DNA from: Leeuwenhoekiella palythoae
GTDB lineage: Bacteria; Bacteroidota; Bacteroidia; Flavobacteriales; Flavobacteriaceae
Direction: 5' to 3'
DNA length: 64,000 nucleotides
NCBI RefSeq assembly: GCF_900130045.1
Contig: NZ_FQXT01000006.1
Coordinates: 127,488-191,487 of the forward strand
A model generated the notes under the pieces. That model did not search any database. It had not been told where the DNA came from and saw only the letters and a list, made by a program, of their open reading frames with translations. A program made the position numbers and the translations under genes. Shown piece after piece: positions 43,710 through 53,789 of the stretch; position 1 is the first letter of the stretch; the number at the start of each line of letters is the position of its first letter.

Positions 43710-44219
43710 TTACTTTTTTATGAAATGTCGTACGAGCGTATAACCGCAGAAAACCGCAATAAAACTACTCAAGAGTATACGATAAGTGGGCAAATCTTCT
43801 CCTTGAGTGAGCGGATACAAGCGCCATAGTGAATAAATAAGTAAACCGGCATTTAATGCGAGATTGAAAAAAGAGCGCTTCGGCTTTTCTTCTTTTTGAA
43901 TTAATGGCCGCTCGCCTTTACGCTCAGTGGTTTGCTCTTTCAAGCGGCTTTGCGTAGCCTGCTCTTCTAATTCGGCATCGGTGAACTTAGGTTCTGAAGT
44001 GGATTTTTCGATAATATGTTTCGCTCTTAATAGGTTATCCTTTTCTACAAATAATAATACGCCGCGATCATAGTCACTGCCAAAACCGGCACGGATGGCA
44101 CTCTCGTGATCATTGCGAACGACGCTGCTGATACCGGCGCCTTCCAATTGTGATTTTAGGTGGTTTACATTGATTTCAGAGCCTGTATATACACGCTCAT
44201 ACTTTGAATCTTTAATCAT
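43710..44219 (-). CDS. DUF2007-domain membrane protein
   Basis: This 169-residue protein has an N-terminal DUF2007 (putative signal-transducing) domain, seen as ERVYTGSEINVNHLKSQLEGAGI and RGVLLFVEKDNLLRAKHII over residues 8-70. A charged linker (about 75-115) follows, then two membrane helices near 120-140 and 147-165. It overlaps the upstream gene by four bases and is thus co-translated with it. The domain's role is unknown; PII-like binding is proposed for the family. Confidence 0.8.
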   Translation of the reverse strand: MIKDSKYERVYTGSEINVNHLKSQLEGAGISSVVRNDHESAIRAGFGSDYDRGVLLFVEKDNLLRAKHIIEKSTSEPKFTDAELEEQATQSRLKEQTTERKGERPLIQKEEKPKRSFFNLALNAGLLIYSLWRLYPLTQGEDLPTYRILLSSFIAVFCGYTLVRHFIKK

Positions 44220-44950
44220 TGTGCTTTATCATATTGACACTTCCAGATGGCGGTGTTGAAGTTTTTTCCCAACGCAAAGCCGTAGTAGATCACCACAGCG
44301 GCGATAGATTTAAACATAAAAAAGAAAACCATCGCATCTTGACTTAAGCTTTGCTCCGGCGCAAACAGGCCATCAGGAACTAGTACCGTAGCTAAAATAC
44401 TCGAAAGCATAATGGTAAAAACCAGTGTTTCAAAAGTTTTAAAAGGCCACATTAGCAATTTGCGTAACGGGTGCAGGTCATTGCCCCATTTATGAATAAG
44501 ATAATAATACCCATTACCCATTGGTGCAAATAAAAGCGGATCGTCTGTTTTGCTCAAGACAAACATTTTTGACGGAGCCATTATTTTGAAGTTAGAAAGG
44601 CTAGTTTCATGTGCTTCTTCCAGATGTTTGATTTCGTCAAGAGCTTCCTGAGGATAGGTTCCTTTAAAAAAATGCGTGTCTAAAAACCGAAGCCTGTAGT
44701 CCACGCAAATTCTTTTAATGCTTTTTTCGTGAAATATGCGTTCTGTATCAAGTTTGTCAAAAACAAAAGCAGTTGCCGTAGTATCACCGTTTTGTTGCTT
44801 GAGCTTGTCTAAAATAGGCGCATTGTTAGCGGGTGTGTTCTTAAGAAATTGATTAACCCAGTTTATGATTTTTGATTCTCCAGCATTGGTGTTTAGACGT
44901 TGTTCACGAAGCAATTTTTCGTGAATGTTGGTTCTTTTTAACAGCATCAT
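44216..44950 (-). CDS. Hypothetical membrane protein
   Basis: This is a 244-residue protein (243 if the second ATG, at 44947, is used). The first about 150 residues are soluble and charged. A conserved-looking block APSKMFVLSKTDDPLLFAPMGNGYYYLIHKWGNDLHP precedes the membrane part; at least two helices follow, near 170-190 and 208-230. No family is recognised. It overlaps the DUF2007 gene by four bases (ATGA) and lies 68 bases from pheT in the same direction. Confidence 0.7.
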   Translation of the reverse strand: MMLLKRTNIHEKLLREQRLNTNAGESKIINWVNQFLKNTPANNAPILDKLKQQNGDTTATAFVFDKLDTERIFHEKSIKRICVDYRLRFLDTHFFKGTYPQEALDEIKHLEEAHETSLSNFKIMAPSKMFVLSKTDDPLLFAPMGNGYYYLIHKWGNDLHPLRKLLMWPFKTFETLVFTIMLSSILATVLVPDGLFAPEQSLSQDAMVFFFMFKSIAAVVIYYGFALGKNFNTAIWKCQYDKAQ

Positions 44951-45017
44951 TCTTCTTTTTAAGTCTTAAAGTTAACTATTTGAAGACTAAAGCACAACAC
45001 GCGAAATGCTAAAAAAT

Positions 45018-47444
45018 CTAGCGCAATTCAGCGTTTAAGCTTTTCTCAAAGCGCTGCTGCAATTTGTTCATGATTTTATCAATTTCTTTATCAGTTAGGG
45101 TTTTGTGTTCGTCCTGAAGCGTAAAACTCACAGCATAACTCTTTTTCCCTTCCGGAAGGTTTTCACCCTCGTACACATCAAACAAGGCTACATTTTGCAG
45201 TAGTTTTTTCTCTACCATAAAAGCTTCCTGATAAATCTGATCAAAGGTCACTTCCTGATCTAAAAGCAACGCAAAATCACGTCGTACCGCCGGATTTTTA
45301 GGTATTGGCACAAATTTGATCGAATTCTGTTGAACCAGATCTAAAATGGTATCCCAATTAAAATCAGCAAATAGGACTTCTTGCTCAATATCAAAATGCT
45401 TACGAATAGCTTTAGAAACCAAGCCAAAAGAAACCACTTGCTTTTTCTGTACAGTGTACTCTAACCCTTCAGAAAATTGAGCATCTTTTACTGGTTTTAC
45501 CTTCCACTGGGCAATACCTAATCTTGAAAGCACAGCTTCAACACTTCCTTTTAAATCAAAGAATGTAGTGTTTTGTTGTTGCTGAAACCAGTTTTCGGCA
45601 TTTTGCTTTCCGCTTAAAAGCAGCGTTAAATGCTTATATTCTTCACGGCCACCCGGGAAGTTATGATAGCTTTTTCCGAATTCAAAAAGTTTTAAATCCG
45701 GTTGTCTGCGGTTGCTGTTAAAAGCCACAACTTCTAATCCGCTAAACAGCAAAGATTGACGCATTACCGAAAGATCTGTACTCAACGGATTCAGCATCGT
45801 TACGTTATAATCTTCTTTAAAAGCATCGTTTAAAGAAGCGTATACCGGAGAGGTCAGAGAATTATTCAGAATTTCGTTAAATCCTAAGGACGCCAATAAC
45901 GTACCGGTTACTTGCTGAATTTTATGATCTGCAAAGCGGCTGCTTTTTGAAACCGAAGCATTAAGCTTTGACTTAAATTGAATTTTGTTGTAGCCGTAAA
46001 CGCGTAAAATTTCTTCAATAACATCTACCTCACGGGTAACATCATTACGGTATGCTGGGATGGTCATTCCAATACCAGATTCTGTAATATTATTGATCTT
46101 GATATCTAGAGAAGACAAAATAGATTTTATGGTCTCTTTTGGGATTGCTTCTCCAATGAGTTTTTCAGCACGATCAAAATTGAGCACTACTTGATGATCT
46201 TCAATCTTTTTAGGATAGAAATCCACCACGTCACTTGTTACTTCGCCACCAGCACACTCTTGAATTAACAAAACGGCACGTATTAGTGCGTATTCTGTAA
46301 TATTAGGATCAATACCGCGCTCAAATCTAAAAGAGGCATCGGTATTCAGTGCGTGACGCTTAGCCGTTTTACGTATGCTTACAGGGTCAAAATAGGCACT
46401 TTCTAAAAATATAGAAGTCGTTTCTTCGGTTACACCGCTATGCTCACCACCAAAAACACCGGCGATACACATAGGTTTTTCAGCATCGCAAATCATTAGA
46501 TCTTCCTCGTGCAGTTCACGCTCAATACCATCAAGAGTAGTGAATTTTGTACCTGCAGCTACCGTTTTAACATTGATCTGCTTTCCGGCAATTTTTGCCA
46601 AGTCAAAAGCGTGAAGGGGTTGCCCTAGTTCGTGCAACACGTAATTCGTGATATCAACGATATTATTTTTTGGGGTAAGTCCAATCGCTTTAAGCCTGTT
46701 TTGAATCCAGGCCGGTGATTCTTTTACGGTTAAACCGCTTAAGGTGATTCCGCAATAGCGAGGTGCTTTTTCATTATTTAAAACCTGCACGCTTATTTTT
46801 TGGGTGCGGTTATCAATTCTAAATGAACTCGTAGAAGGCGTGATGAATTCAGGATGCACACCAGACTGAATAAGTCCTGCACGTAAATCGCGCGCGGTAC
46901 CCATATGACTCATCGCATCTGCACGGTTGGGGGTCAAGCCAATTTCAAAAACATAATCATCTTCAACTTCAAAGATTTTAGCAAGCGGAGTCCCCGGTTT
47001 TAGATCTTCTTCTAAGATCATAATTCCATCGTGACTTTCACCAAGACCAAGTTCGTCTTCAGCGCAAATCATTCCATTACTTACTTCGCCGCGAATCTTT
47101 CCTTTTTTAATTTTCCAAGGCTCACCTTTATCATCATAAAGTGTTGTACCCACAGTTGCAACAGGAACTTTTTGACCGGCGTCAACATTGGGTGCTCCAC
47201 ATACGATTTGTACCGGTTCACCATCACCAAGATCTACAGTGGTAAGTTTTAGACGGTCAGCATTGGGGTGTTTAACGCACGTAAGCACGTGCCCAACCAC
47301 AATACCTTTTAATCCTCCTTTTACACTTTGAAAAGCTTCTATTCCTTCAACCTCAAGACCTAAGTCTGTCAATAAATTACCGGTTTTTTCGGCTTCCCAA
47401 TCAATATTAATAAACTGTTTTAACCAGTTGTAGCTTATTTGCAT
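45018..47444 (-). CDS. pheT: Phenylalanyl-tRNA synthetase beta subunit
   Basis: PheT, 808 residues, is the beta subunit that forms an alpha2-beta2 synthetase charging tRNA-Phe. It shows the N-terminal tRNA-binding OB domain (about residues 40-150; KHPNADRLKLTTVD, CAEDELGLGE), the B3/B4 editing domain and the B5 domain, and a C-terminal ferredoxin-like anticodon-binding domain (about 715-808). The length is normal. No pheS is in the window. A clear promoter lies about 20 bases upstream. Confidence 0.98.
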   Translation of the reverse strand: MQISYNWLKQFINIDWEAEKTGNLLTDLGLEVEGIEAFQSVKGGLKGIVVGHVLTCVKHPNADRLKLTTVDLGDGEPVQIVCGAPNVDAGQKVPVATVGTTLYDDKGEPWKIKKGKIRGEVSNGMICAEDELGLGESHDGIMILEEDLKPGTPLAKIFEVEDDYVFEIGLTPNRADAMSHMGTARDLRAGLIQSGVHPEFITPSTSSFRIDNRTQKISVQVLNNEKAPRYCGITLSGLTVKESPAWIQNRLKAIGLTPKNNIVDITNYVLHELGQPLHAFDLAKIAGKQINVKTVAAGTKFTTLDGIERELHEEDLMICDAEKPMCIAGVFGGEHSGVTEETTSIFLESAYFDPVSIRKTAKRHALNTDASFRFERGIDPNITEYALIRAVLLIQECAGGEVTSDVVDFYPKKIEDHQVVLNFDRAEKLIGEAIPKETIKSILSSLDIKINNITESGIGMTIPAYRNDVTREVDVIEEILRVYGYNKIQFKSKLNASVSKSSRFADHKIQQVTGTLLASLGFNEILNNSLTSPVYASLNDAFKEDYNVTMLNPLSTDLSVMRQSLLFSGLEVVAFNSNRRQPDLKLFEFGKSYHNFPGGREEYKHLTLLLSGKQNAENWFQQQQNTTFFDLKGSVEAVLSRLGIAQWKVKPVKDAQFSEGLEYTVQKKQVVSFGLVSKAIRKHFDIEQEVLFADFNWDTILDLVQQNSIKFVPIPKNPAVRRDFALLLDQEVTFDQIYQEAFMVEKKLLQNVALFDVYEGENLPEGKKSYAVSFTLQDEHKTLTDKEIDKIMNKLQQRFEKSLNAELR

Positions 47445-47463
47445 TCTTATAATTTTGAAAGGG

Positions 47464-47497
47464 CAAATATACTATTTACCCTGCTTTTTTACTCAAA
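47464..47497 (-). promoter_or_regulatory. pheT promoter (TTTG-N22-TATATTTG)
   Basis: On the minus strand TATATTTG (47464-47471) with TTTG (47494-47497). The -7 element is inside an imperfect palindrome GGGCAAAT...ATTTACCC at 47461-47481. Confidence 0.65.
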
Positions 47498-47558
47498 TAC
47501 TTGGGGTTAATCACGACTTTATCTACCGTGTTTTTCAATAGAAAAATCTTGAAAGGTG

Positions 47559-49661
47559 TTAGGAAATATAGTTCCAGATATTTTTGAATTTCATGACCTG
47601 CGCATAGGTTTTGCGTATGGGTAAATTTTCGGGCTGTGCCAATTGCGGATCTTCTTTAAGCAATGCCGAAGCATAATTGCGCGCAATTTTCATAACTCCG
47701 TTATCCTTCACAATATCAGCGATTTTAAGGTTAAGCACCCCACTTTGTTGCGTGCCCATAATATCGCCGGGACCGCGTAGTTTAAGATCTACTTCGGCGA
47801 TCTCAAAACCGTCATTAGTTTGCGTCATCGTTTGCAGGCGGGTTTTTGAATCTTCAGAAAGTTTATGGCCGGTCATCAAAATACAGTAACTCTGGTCTGC
47901 ACCGCGGCCTACACGCCCACGTAGCTGATGCAGTTGTGACAGCCCAAAACGCTCTGCACTTTCAATGATCATCACCGAAGCATTGGGGACGTTTACACCC
48001 ACTTCGATCACGGTAGTGGCGACCATAATTTGCGTTTCACCGTTTACAAAGCGGTTCATCTCATAATCTTTGTCTGCAGGTTTCATTTGTCCGTGCACGA
48101 TCGAGATTTGATAATCGGGCATCGGAAATTCACGTGCGATGCTTTCATAACCATCCATCAGATCTTTATAATCAAGCGCTTCACTCTCTTGAATAAGTGG
48201 ATAGACGACATAGATCTGTCGGCCTTTTTTGATCTCATCGCGAATGAAGCCGAAGACTTTCAAACGGTTGTTATCATAGCGATGCACGGTTTTAATGGCT
48301 TTTCTTCCCGGAGGTAACTCATCGATCACCGAAACATCAAGATCACCATAAACACTCATCGCTAACGTACGCGGAATGGGGGTTGCTGTCATTATCAAAA
48401 TATGCGGCGGCAGTTCATTTTTGTGCCAAAGCTTGCTGCGTTGCGCTACACCAAAGCGGTGTTGCTCATCAATAACGGCAAGTCCCAGATTTTTAAACTT
48501 TACTTTATCTTCAAGCAGCGCGTGTGTTCCTATTAAAATATTCAGGCTGCCATCTTCTAAACTTTCATGAATTTCTCGGCGTTCTTTGGTCTTTGACGAA
48601 CCGGTAAGAAGGGCGATTTTAATATTTAGTTTTTCGCACAATTCACTGATTCCCTGAAAATGCTGAATGGCCAAAATCTCGGTAGGAGCCATAAGGCAGG
48701 CTTGAAAATTGTTGTCTAGCGCAATCAGCATCGTCATCAAGGCAACGATGGTTTTGCCGCTTCCCACATCTCCCTGAAGCAGGCGATTCATCTGTGCAGG
48801 TTTTCCCAGATCGTTACGAATTTCTTTTACCACTCGTTTTTGAGCGCCGGTGAGTTTAAAAGGTAAATGTTTATTGTAAAAAGTGGTAAAATAGTCTCCG
48901 ATTTCCTCAAAAGCGTAGCCTTTAATTTTTTGTTTATGCAGTTGGTTTTTTACTAAAAGCTGCAACTGAATAAAAAAGAGTTCTTCAAATTTCAGTCGAA
49001 ATTGCGCCTTTGCCAGTTTTTCTTGCTGCTGCGGAAAGTGAATATTAAGATAGGCTTCCCGACGCGAAATCAACTTCAATGTATTTCTAATGGATTCAGA
49101 AAGAGATTCTTCAATACTCTTATGCACTTCTTGAAAAAGCGTTTGCATCAAGCCATTCATCACGCGGTTAGTGATTCCTTTATTGCTTAGTTTTTCAGTT
49201 GAAGGGTAAACCGGTTGCATCGCAATGCGCAGGCCTTTTTTATGTTCTTCAAGTAATTCCAGATCGGGATGTGCGATCGAGTAGGAGCTGCCAAAACGTT
49301 GCACTTTTCCAAAGGCGACATAGGGCACGTTTATTTTTAGGCTTTCTCGTATCCATTTTAACCCTTTAAACCATACGAGCTCCATTGCGCCGGTTTGATC
49401 GATAAAGGTTGCGACCAAGCGTTTTGACCTTCCTTCTCCTGCGGTTTTGATATGTGTGACTTTGCCAATAATCTGTACATCGGCGCTTGTAGGTTGCAAC
49501 TGACTAACCGTGTAATATTGCGTTTTGTCAATATAACGATTAGGGAAAAGGTTAAGCAAATCCTGATACGTATGGATCCCCAATTCTGAGCGCAACAAAT
49601 TAGCCCGGTTGGGGCCAACGCCTTTGAGATAATCTATAGGAGTCTGAAGTTTACTACTCAT
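47559..49661 (-). CDS. recG: ATP-dependent DNA helicase RecG
   Basis: RecG, 700 residues, remodels stalled replication forks and branched DNA. An N-terminal wedge/OB domain (about 1-160) is followed by superfamily 2 helicase motifs: motif I GDVGSGKT near residue 296, motif II VIDEQHRFG near 396, motif III MTATPIPRT, motif VI QLRGRVGRG. The length is normal. Its start overlaps the stop of the upstream membrane-protein gene by four bases, so the two are one transcript. Confidence 0.97.
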   Translation of the reverse strand: MSSKLQTPIDYLKGVGPNRANLLRSELGIHTYQDLLNLFPNRYIDKTQYYTVSQLQPTSADVQIIGKVTHIKTAGEGRSKRLVATFIDQTGAMELVWFKGLKWIRESLKINVPYVAFGKVQRFGSSYSIAHPDLELLEEHKKGLRIAMQPVYPSTEKLSNKGITNRVMNGLMQTLFQEVHKSIEESLSESIRNTLKLISRREAYLNIHFPQQQEKLAKAQFRLKFEELFFIQLQLLVKNQLHKQKIKGYAFEEIGDYFTTFYNKHLPFKLTGAQKRVVKEIRNDLGKPAQMNRLLQGDVGSGKTIVALMTMLIALDNNFQACLMAPTEILAIQHFQGISELCEKLNIKIALLTGSSKTKERREIHESLEDGSLNILIGTHALLEDKVKFKNLGLAVIDEQHRFGVAQRSKLWHKNELPPHILIMTATPIPRTLAMSVYGDLDVSVIDELPPGRKAIKTVHRYDNNRLKVFGFIRDEIKKGRQIYVVYPLIQESEALDYKDLMDGYESIAREFPMPDYQISIVHGQMKPADKDYEMNRFVNGETQIMVATTVIEVGVNVPNASVMIIESAERFGLSQLHQLRGRVGRGADQSYCILMTGHKLSEDSKTRLQTMTQTNDGFEIAEVDLKLRGPGDIMGTQQSGVLNLKIADIVKDNGVMKIARNYASALLKEDPQLAQPENLPIRKTYAQVMKFKNIWNYIS

Positions 49662-50098
49662 GAATTAGATAAGCGCTTGTATATTTTTTTTCCGATGAAA
49701 ACTAAAGTGATACCTGCTAATAGCGCTACAAATAATCTGATGCTGTTTAGTATTTTGATAAGCATAGTCGTAGCTTCATCTGCGGACTGCATTTCATGTA
49801 AAGCACTCAAAAATTGAGTACTGAATACTAGTAGTACTCCAGAAGCAATGATAAAGAAAAGCACTGTTGCGATTTCTGATTTTTTCTGAATTAAGAGTTT
49901 TAATCCGTTTCCTGAAAAGAGTAAAAGGCAAAATATTCCCGGGAAAATGTATAGAACAGAAACTACATAATAGGTATCGTCAATGTTGATAGCGGTAGTT
50001 TTTTCTACACTAAAACCCGAAGCGCCAAAGAATAGCAATTGAAGCGCGGCAGCTATCACAAGTAGTAGGATTAAAAAAAAAGGTTCGCGTTTTAGCAT
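49658..50098 (-). CDS. Hypothetical four-helix membrane protein
   Basis: This 146-residue protein has four likely membrane helices (about residues 8-25, 45-62, 77-95 and 118-138) with a basic tail KKIYKRLSNS. It resembles no family I can name. It is co-translated with recG by a 4-base overlap. Function is unknown; there is no reason to link it to DNA repair beyond position. Confidence 0.7.
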   Translation of the reverse strand: MLKREPFFLILLLVIAAALQLLFFGASGFSVEKTTAINIDDTYYVVSVLYIFPGIFCLLLFSGNGLKLLIQKKSEIATVLFFIIASGVLLVFSTQFLSALHEMQSADEATTMLIKILNSIRLFVALLAGITLVFIGKKIYKRLSNS

Positions 50099-50308
50099 TG
50101 CTACTCATTTTAGTTTGCTCTAAGATCAAACCGTTTGAAAGATAATGTACTCTAAAAAGTTTTCCTTTCAGGCTATTTTCAGCCTAGAATGATCTTGATA
50201 AACGAAGATATAAAACCCAATTATTTTATTCTCGTATTCGGTACACTTAAAACAAGCAGGTTTGAATTCAAATCCTTAATTTGGCAGCCTATTCATTAGA
50301 TTGATTTT

Positions 50309-52378
50309 ATGAGATTGATTTTTTCGCTTATCGCAGCATTTTTGATAAGCACCACGTACGCCCAACAAACCGAAACGGTTGACTTTGAACGCATATATGC
50401 ACTGCTTGATTTTGACTTTGCCAAGTCTAGTGTTACCGGTAAAATGGAGATTAAATTTACCATGAAAGCTAATGCAGATTTTGTTTATCTGGATGCTAAA
50501 AACATCGCAAAATATGAGGCACTTCTTAATAGTAAGATCGTCCCAACACATACAGATGAAGGTCGCATCATTTTCACCCAAAGTTTTGAGAAGGGTAAAA
50601 CCTATAATTTGATGCTTAATTATACGGCACAACCTAATAAGGCGCTATACTTCGTGAATAATGGCGGTTTTCAGCAAATCTGGACACAAGGTCAAGGGAA
50701 ATATACTTCTAATTGGTTGCCGAGTATTGACGATATGAACGATAAGATCGAGTTTGACCTTTCTATTGTAGCGTATCCGGGGCAAGAGGTGATTGCCAAT
50801 GGTGTTTTAAAGGAAAAAGAAGAAGTTGAGGATAAATTCATTTGGCATTATGAAATGTCAGAGCCTATGTCTAGCTATCTGGTAGCAGTTGTGCTAGGCG
50901 ATTACCGCAAGCAAAGCCGTAGATCTGATTCTGGTGTGCCCATTGATTTGTACTATTATCCTGAAGATTCACTTAAAGTGATGACCACCTACAAATATTC
51001 TGATGATATTTTTGATTTTTTAGAGGAAGAAATTGGGGTCCCTTATCCGTGGCCGGTGTATAAGCAGGTGCCCGTAAAGGACTTTCTATATGCAGGTATG
51101 GAAAACACTACCGCAACCATTTTTAGTGATGCCTATATGGTAGATCGCAGCGGTTTTACAGATCGTAATTATGTGAATGTAAATGCGCACGAACTCGCGC
51201 ATCAATGGTTTGGAGATTATGTGACTGAAACTTCAGGAACACATCACTGGCTGCAAGAAGGTTTTGCAACCTATTACGCGTTGTTAGCCGAAGCTGAAGT
51301 TTTGGGAGATGAAGTATATGCGTGGAAACTGTTTCAGTCTGCAATGCAACTAAAAGCAATGACTGATAAAGGAAACGGCGAAAGCCTGCTCAACCCTAAA
51401 GCAAGTTCGCTTACGTTTTACGAAAAAGGTGCCTGGGCACTGCATATGTTGCGTAAACAAATAGGAGACGAGGCATTTAAAACTGCTGTGAAAAATTACC
51501 TTAATGCGCATAAATTCAGCAATGTAGAAACCGAGGATTTTCTAGCGGAAGCACGTGCTGCAAGCGGTCAGGATTTACAAGCATTTGAACAAAATTGGTT
51601 GCAAGCAGCCGACTTTAGATATGAGGAAGCGATCGCGACCTTACAAGATTTTCCGGTGATTCAGCGCTATAAGCGCACGGTAGATTTACGCAAGCTTTCT
51701 TATGGGCAAAAATCACAGAAACTTTTTGATCTGCTAGCATTGCCTGATAAATACTCGGGTCCTGAGGCTATTTACCAACTCGCAGATGTTTCTCCAGCTG
51801 CTGCCGGTCGCATTTATGAGCGCGCGTTTTATACTAATAACCCTTGGGTACGACAAGCCATCGCGCAAACGGTGACTAAAGTTCCCGCTGCTATGAAAAC
51901 CAATTATGAGCGTTTACTGAATGACGATTCTTATATTACGAGAGAGCTTGCTTTTATGAACTTATGGACGTCCTTTCCTTCAGAAAGACATAAATACTTA
52001 GATAAGATGAAGGGGGTTCAAGGGTTTTCTAATCACAATGTGGAGATCTTGTGGTTGGCTTTGGCGATTTCTACTTTAGACTACGAAGAGGCTTACATTA
52101 GAGATCATTTTTTCCGATTAACACGTTATACGGGTAATAGATACTCTTTTGAAACCCGTGAGCAAGCTTTTACTAAGCTGTATCAGTTGCAGTTGTTTGA
52201 ACCCAAAAGTTTAAAAAACCTCGTGGAAGCTTGTTTTCATCACAATTGGCGTTTTGCACAAACTTGTCGTCAAATTCTTGATGAGGTAGTGAAAAATGCA
52301 GATTATCGCAGAGAGTTGAAAAAGCTAGATATTTCTGATGAAAAAGAAAAACAACTTTTAGCCGAAAAATTGACCTGA
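50309..52378 (+). CDS. M1-family aminopeptidase, secreted
   Basis: This 689-residue zinc aminopeptidase has a signal peptide ending TYA before Gln 19. It has GMENTT (substrate N-terminus recognition), HELAH at residues 294-298 with the distal Glu 317 in LQEGFA (zinc ligands and catalytic Glu), and a downstream Tyr in LTFYEKGAW. A C-terminal HEAT-like helical domain follows. It would trim exported or environmental peptides in the periplasm or outside. The stop overlaps the next start by one base (TGATG), so the patatin gene is co-translated. Confidence 0.93.
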   Translation: MRLIFSLIAAFLISTTYAQQTETVDFERIYALLDFDFAKSSVTGKMEIKFTMKANADFVYLDAKNIAKYEALLNSKIVPTHTDEGRIIFTQSFEKGKTYNLMLNYTAQPNKALYFVNNGGFQQIWTQGQGKYTSNWLPSIDDMNDKIEFDLSIVAYPGQEVIANGVLKEKEEVEDKFIWHYEMSEPMSSYLVAVVLGDYRKQSRRSDSGVPIDLYYYPEDSLKVMTTYKYSDDIFDFLEEEIGVPYPWPVYKQVPVKDFLYAGMENTTATIFSDAYMVDRSGFTDRNYVNVNAHELAHQWFGDYVTETSGTHHWLQEGFATYYALLAEAEVLGDEVYAWKLFQSAMQLKAMTDKGNGESLLNPKASSLTFYEKGAWALHMLRKQIGDEAFKTAVKNYLNAHKFSNVETEDFLAEARAASGQDLQAFEQNWLQAADFRYEEAIATLQDFPVIQRYKRTVDLRKLSYGQKSQKLFDLLALPDKYSGPEAIYQLADVSPAAAGRIYERAFYTNNPWVRQAIAQTVTKVPAAMKTNYERLLNDDSYITRELAFMNLWTSFPSERHKYLDKMKGVQGFSNHNVEILWLALAISTLDYEEAYIRDHFFRLTRYTGNRYSFETREQAFTKLYQLQLFEPKSLKNLVEACFHHNWRFAQTCRQILDEVVKNADYRRELKKLDISDEKEKQLLAEKLT

Positions 52379-53301
52379 TGCGCGCATTAGTTATTTCAGG
52401 AGGAGGTAGTAAAGGCGCATACGCCGGCGGTGTGGCTCAACATTTGATTGAAGAGCAGGGACACAAATATGATTTGTTCTTAGGCACTTCAACCGGTAGT
52501 TTGCTAATCTCTCAACTTGCAAATAACAATATCAAGCGTGCGTATGAAGTATATACGCAGGTCAACCAAAACACAATTTTTAATGTCAATCCTTTTAATA
52601 TTAAAAAGCGTGGTGATCGGGAGTATGTCTCCATTAACTATTGGAATACGGTCTGGCAATTCATCAGACGGAAGCGTACGTTTGGGGAGAGCAAAAACCT
52701 GCTGAAAAATATCAAGAAAAATCTCTCTAAAACCGAGTTTGAGCAGATAAAAAAACAGACGGCAGATGTGGTCGTGACCGTTTCAAACCTCACCAAAAAT
52801 ACTGTGGAATATAAATCGATTCGCAATTGGGATTATGAAGATTTTTGCGAGTGGATCTGGATCAGCTGTAACTACATTCCGTTTATGAGTTTGGTGAAAA
52901 AAAATGGCTTTGAGTATGCTGATGGTGGTTTTGGGTGTATAGTGCCTATTCGTGAGGCTATACGCCGCGGAGCGACCGAGGTGGATGCGATTATTCTGGA
53001 GTCAGAAAATATGGAGTACAACAAGGTCTTGGGCAACAATCCCTTTTCATTGATGGTCAATCTTTTTGGGTTTTTGATGGATCAGGTAGAATACCACGAT
53101 GTGATCGTAGGTAAGTTAGCTGCAATCAACAAAGACGTACCTTTGAATCTGTATTATACCCCGTCAAAACTAACGGAAAACAGTCTGATTTTTAATAAAA
53201 AGCTGATGACCAATTGGTGGCAGCAAGGTTGGGATTACGCAGCCGCAAAAGCCAAACAGGCTCAGGAGAATAAACTTCGCGAGTTGCCCGAAACAGAATA
53301 A
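52378..53301 (+). CDS. Patatin-like phospholipase
   Basis: This 307-residue patatin-family lipid acyl hydrolase has the oxyanion motif SGGGSKGAYAGG at residues 7-18, nucleophile Ser 38 in GTSTG, and the DGG with Asp 182 (ADGGFG), forming the Ser-Asp dyad. No signal peptide or membrane helix is visible. It would hydrolyse phospholipid or other lipid esters in the cytoplasm or at the inner membrane. It overlaps the M1 peptidase stop by one base; a functional link between the two is only suggested by this coupling. Confidence 0.92.
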   Translation: MRALVISGGGSKGAYAGGVAQHLIEEQGHKYDLFLGTSTGSLLISQLANNNIKRAYEVYTQVNQNTIFNVNPFNIKKRGDREYVSINYWNTVWQFIRRKRTFGESKNLLKNIKKNLSKTEFEQIKKQTADVVVTVSNLTKNTVEYKSIRNWDYEDFCEWIWISCNYIPFMSLVKKNGFEYADGGFGCIVPIREAIRRGATEVDAIILESENMEYNKVLGNNPFSLMVNLFGFLMDQVEYHDVIVGKLAAINKDVPLNLYYTPSKLTENSLIFNKKLMTNWWQQGWDYAAAKAKQAQENKLRELPETE

Positions 53302-53318
53302 CTTCTCTTTCTAAAGCG

Positions 53319-53723
53319 CTAGTTTACAGTAATTGTTTTGGTGATAAATTCTGTTTCTGAAGACTTGAATTTTAAAGTATAGCTTCCTTCGGTTTCCGCT
53401 TGAAAAGTATAGGGCGCTGTACGCGTTGGGATATCCATCGTACACATACTGCAGGTGTCATAAATAGCTTCAACCTCAATTGTAATTACGTTGCCGTCTT
53501 CAGTTTCTGTAAAAGCATTAAACTGCCCACAGCCATTATTCACCGGGAACGAAACGCTTAGCTCAAGTTCATCGCCTGCCGCAACTCTAGAGTCCCCTGT
53601 TACTTCAGAAACATAGGCAATATTAGTTTCGGTGCAGCTTTCTTCATCGGTTGCTTTTGAGGAAGCGTCACAACCAGAAATAAATAAAAGTGCTGCAAGT
53701 AATAAAGTACAGAAGAGTTTCAT
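53319..53723 (-). CDS. Small lipoprotein with Ig-like domain
   Basis: This 134-residue lipoprotein has lipobox ISGC with Cys 18. The mature part is beta-rich, with four later Cys (including the pair in DTCSMCTMD) that could form disulfides, and an end TLKFKSSETEFITKTITVN typical of an Ig/carboxypeptidase-regulatory-like sandwich. No named family is recognised. It is convergent with the patatin gene and has its own direction; 66 bases separate it from the antiporter gene on the same strand. Confidence 0.75.
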   Translation of the reverse strand: MKLFCTLLLAALLFISGCDASSKATDEESCTETNIAYVSEVTGDSRVAAGDELELSVSFPVNNGCGQFNAFTETEDGNVITIEVEAIYDTCSMCTMDIPTRTAPYTFQAETEGSYTLKFKSSETEFITKTITVN

Positions 53724-53789
53724 AGGCTTCGTTTCTTTTCAGATGCCGAAGCTAAACAAAGGTTGCGTGGTGCGTATCTCTATTTTGAA

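Noticed and set aside
50255-50285. TTCAAAT sequence resembling a tRNA T-arm
   Set aside because: The flanking bases do not pair into a T-stem and no cloverleaf can be built around it.
50276-50632. 118-codon antisense frame over the start of the M1 peptidase
   Set aside because: It covers a strongly supported signal peptide and M1 N-terminus.
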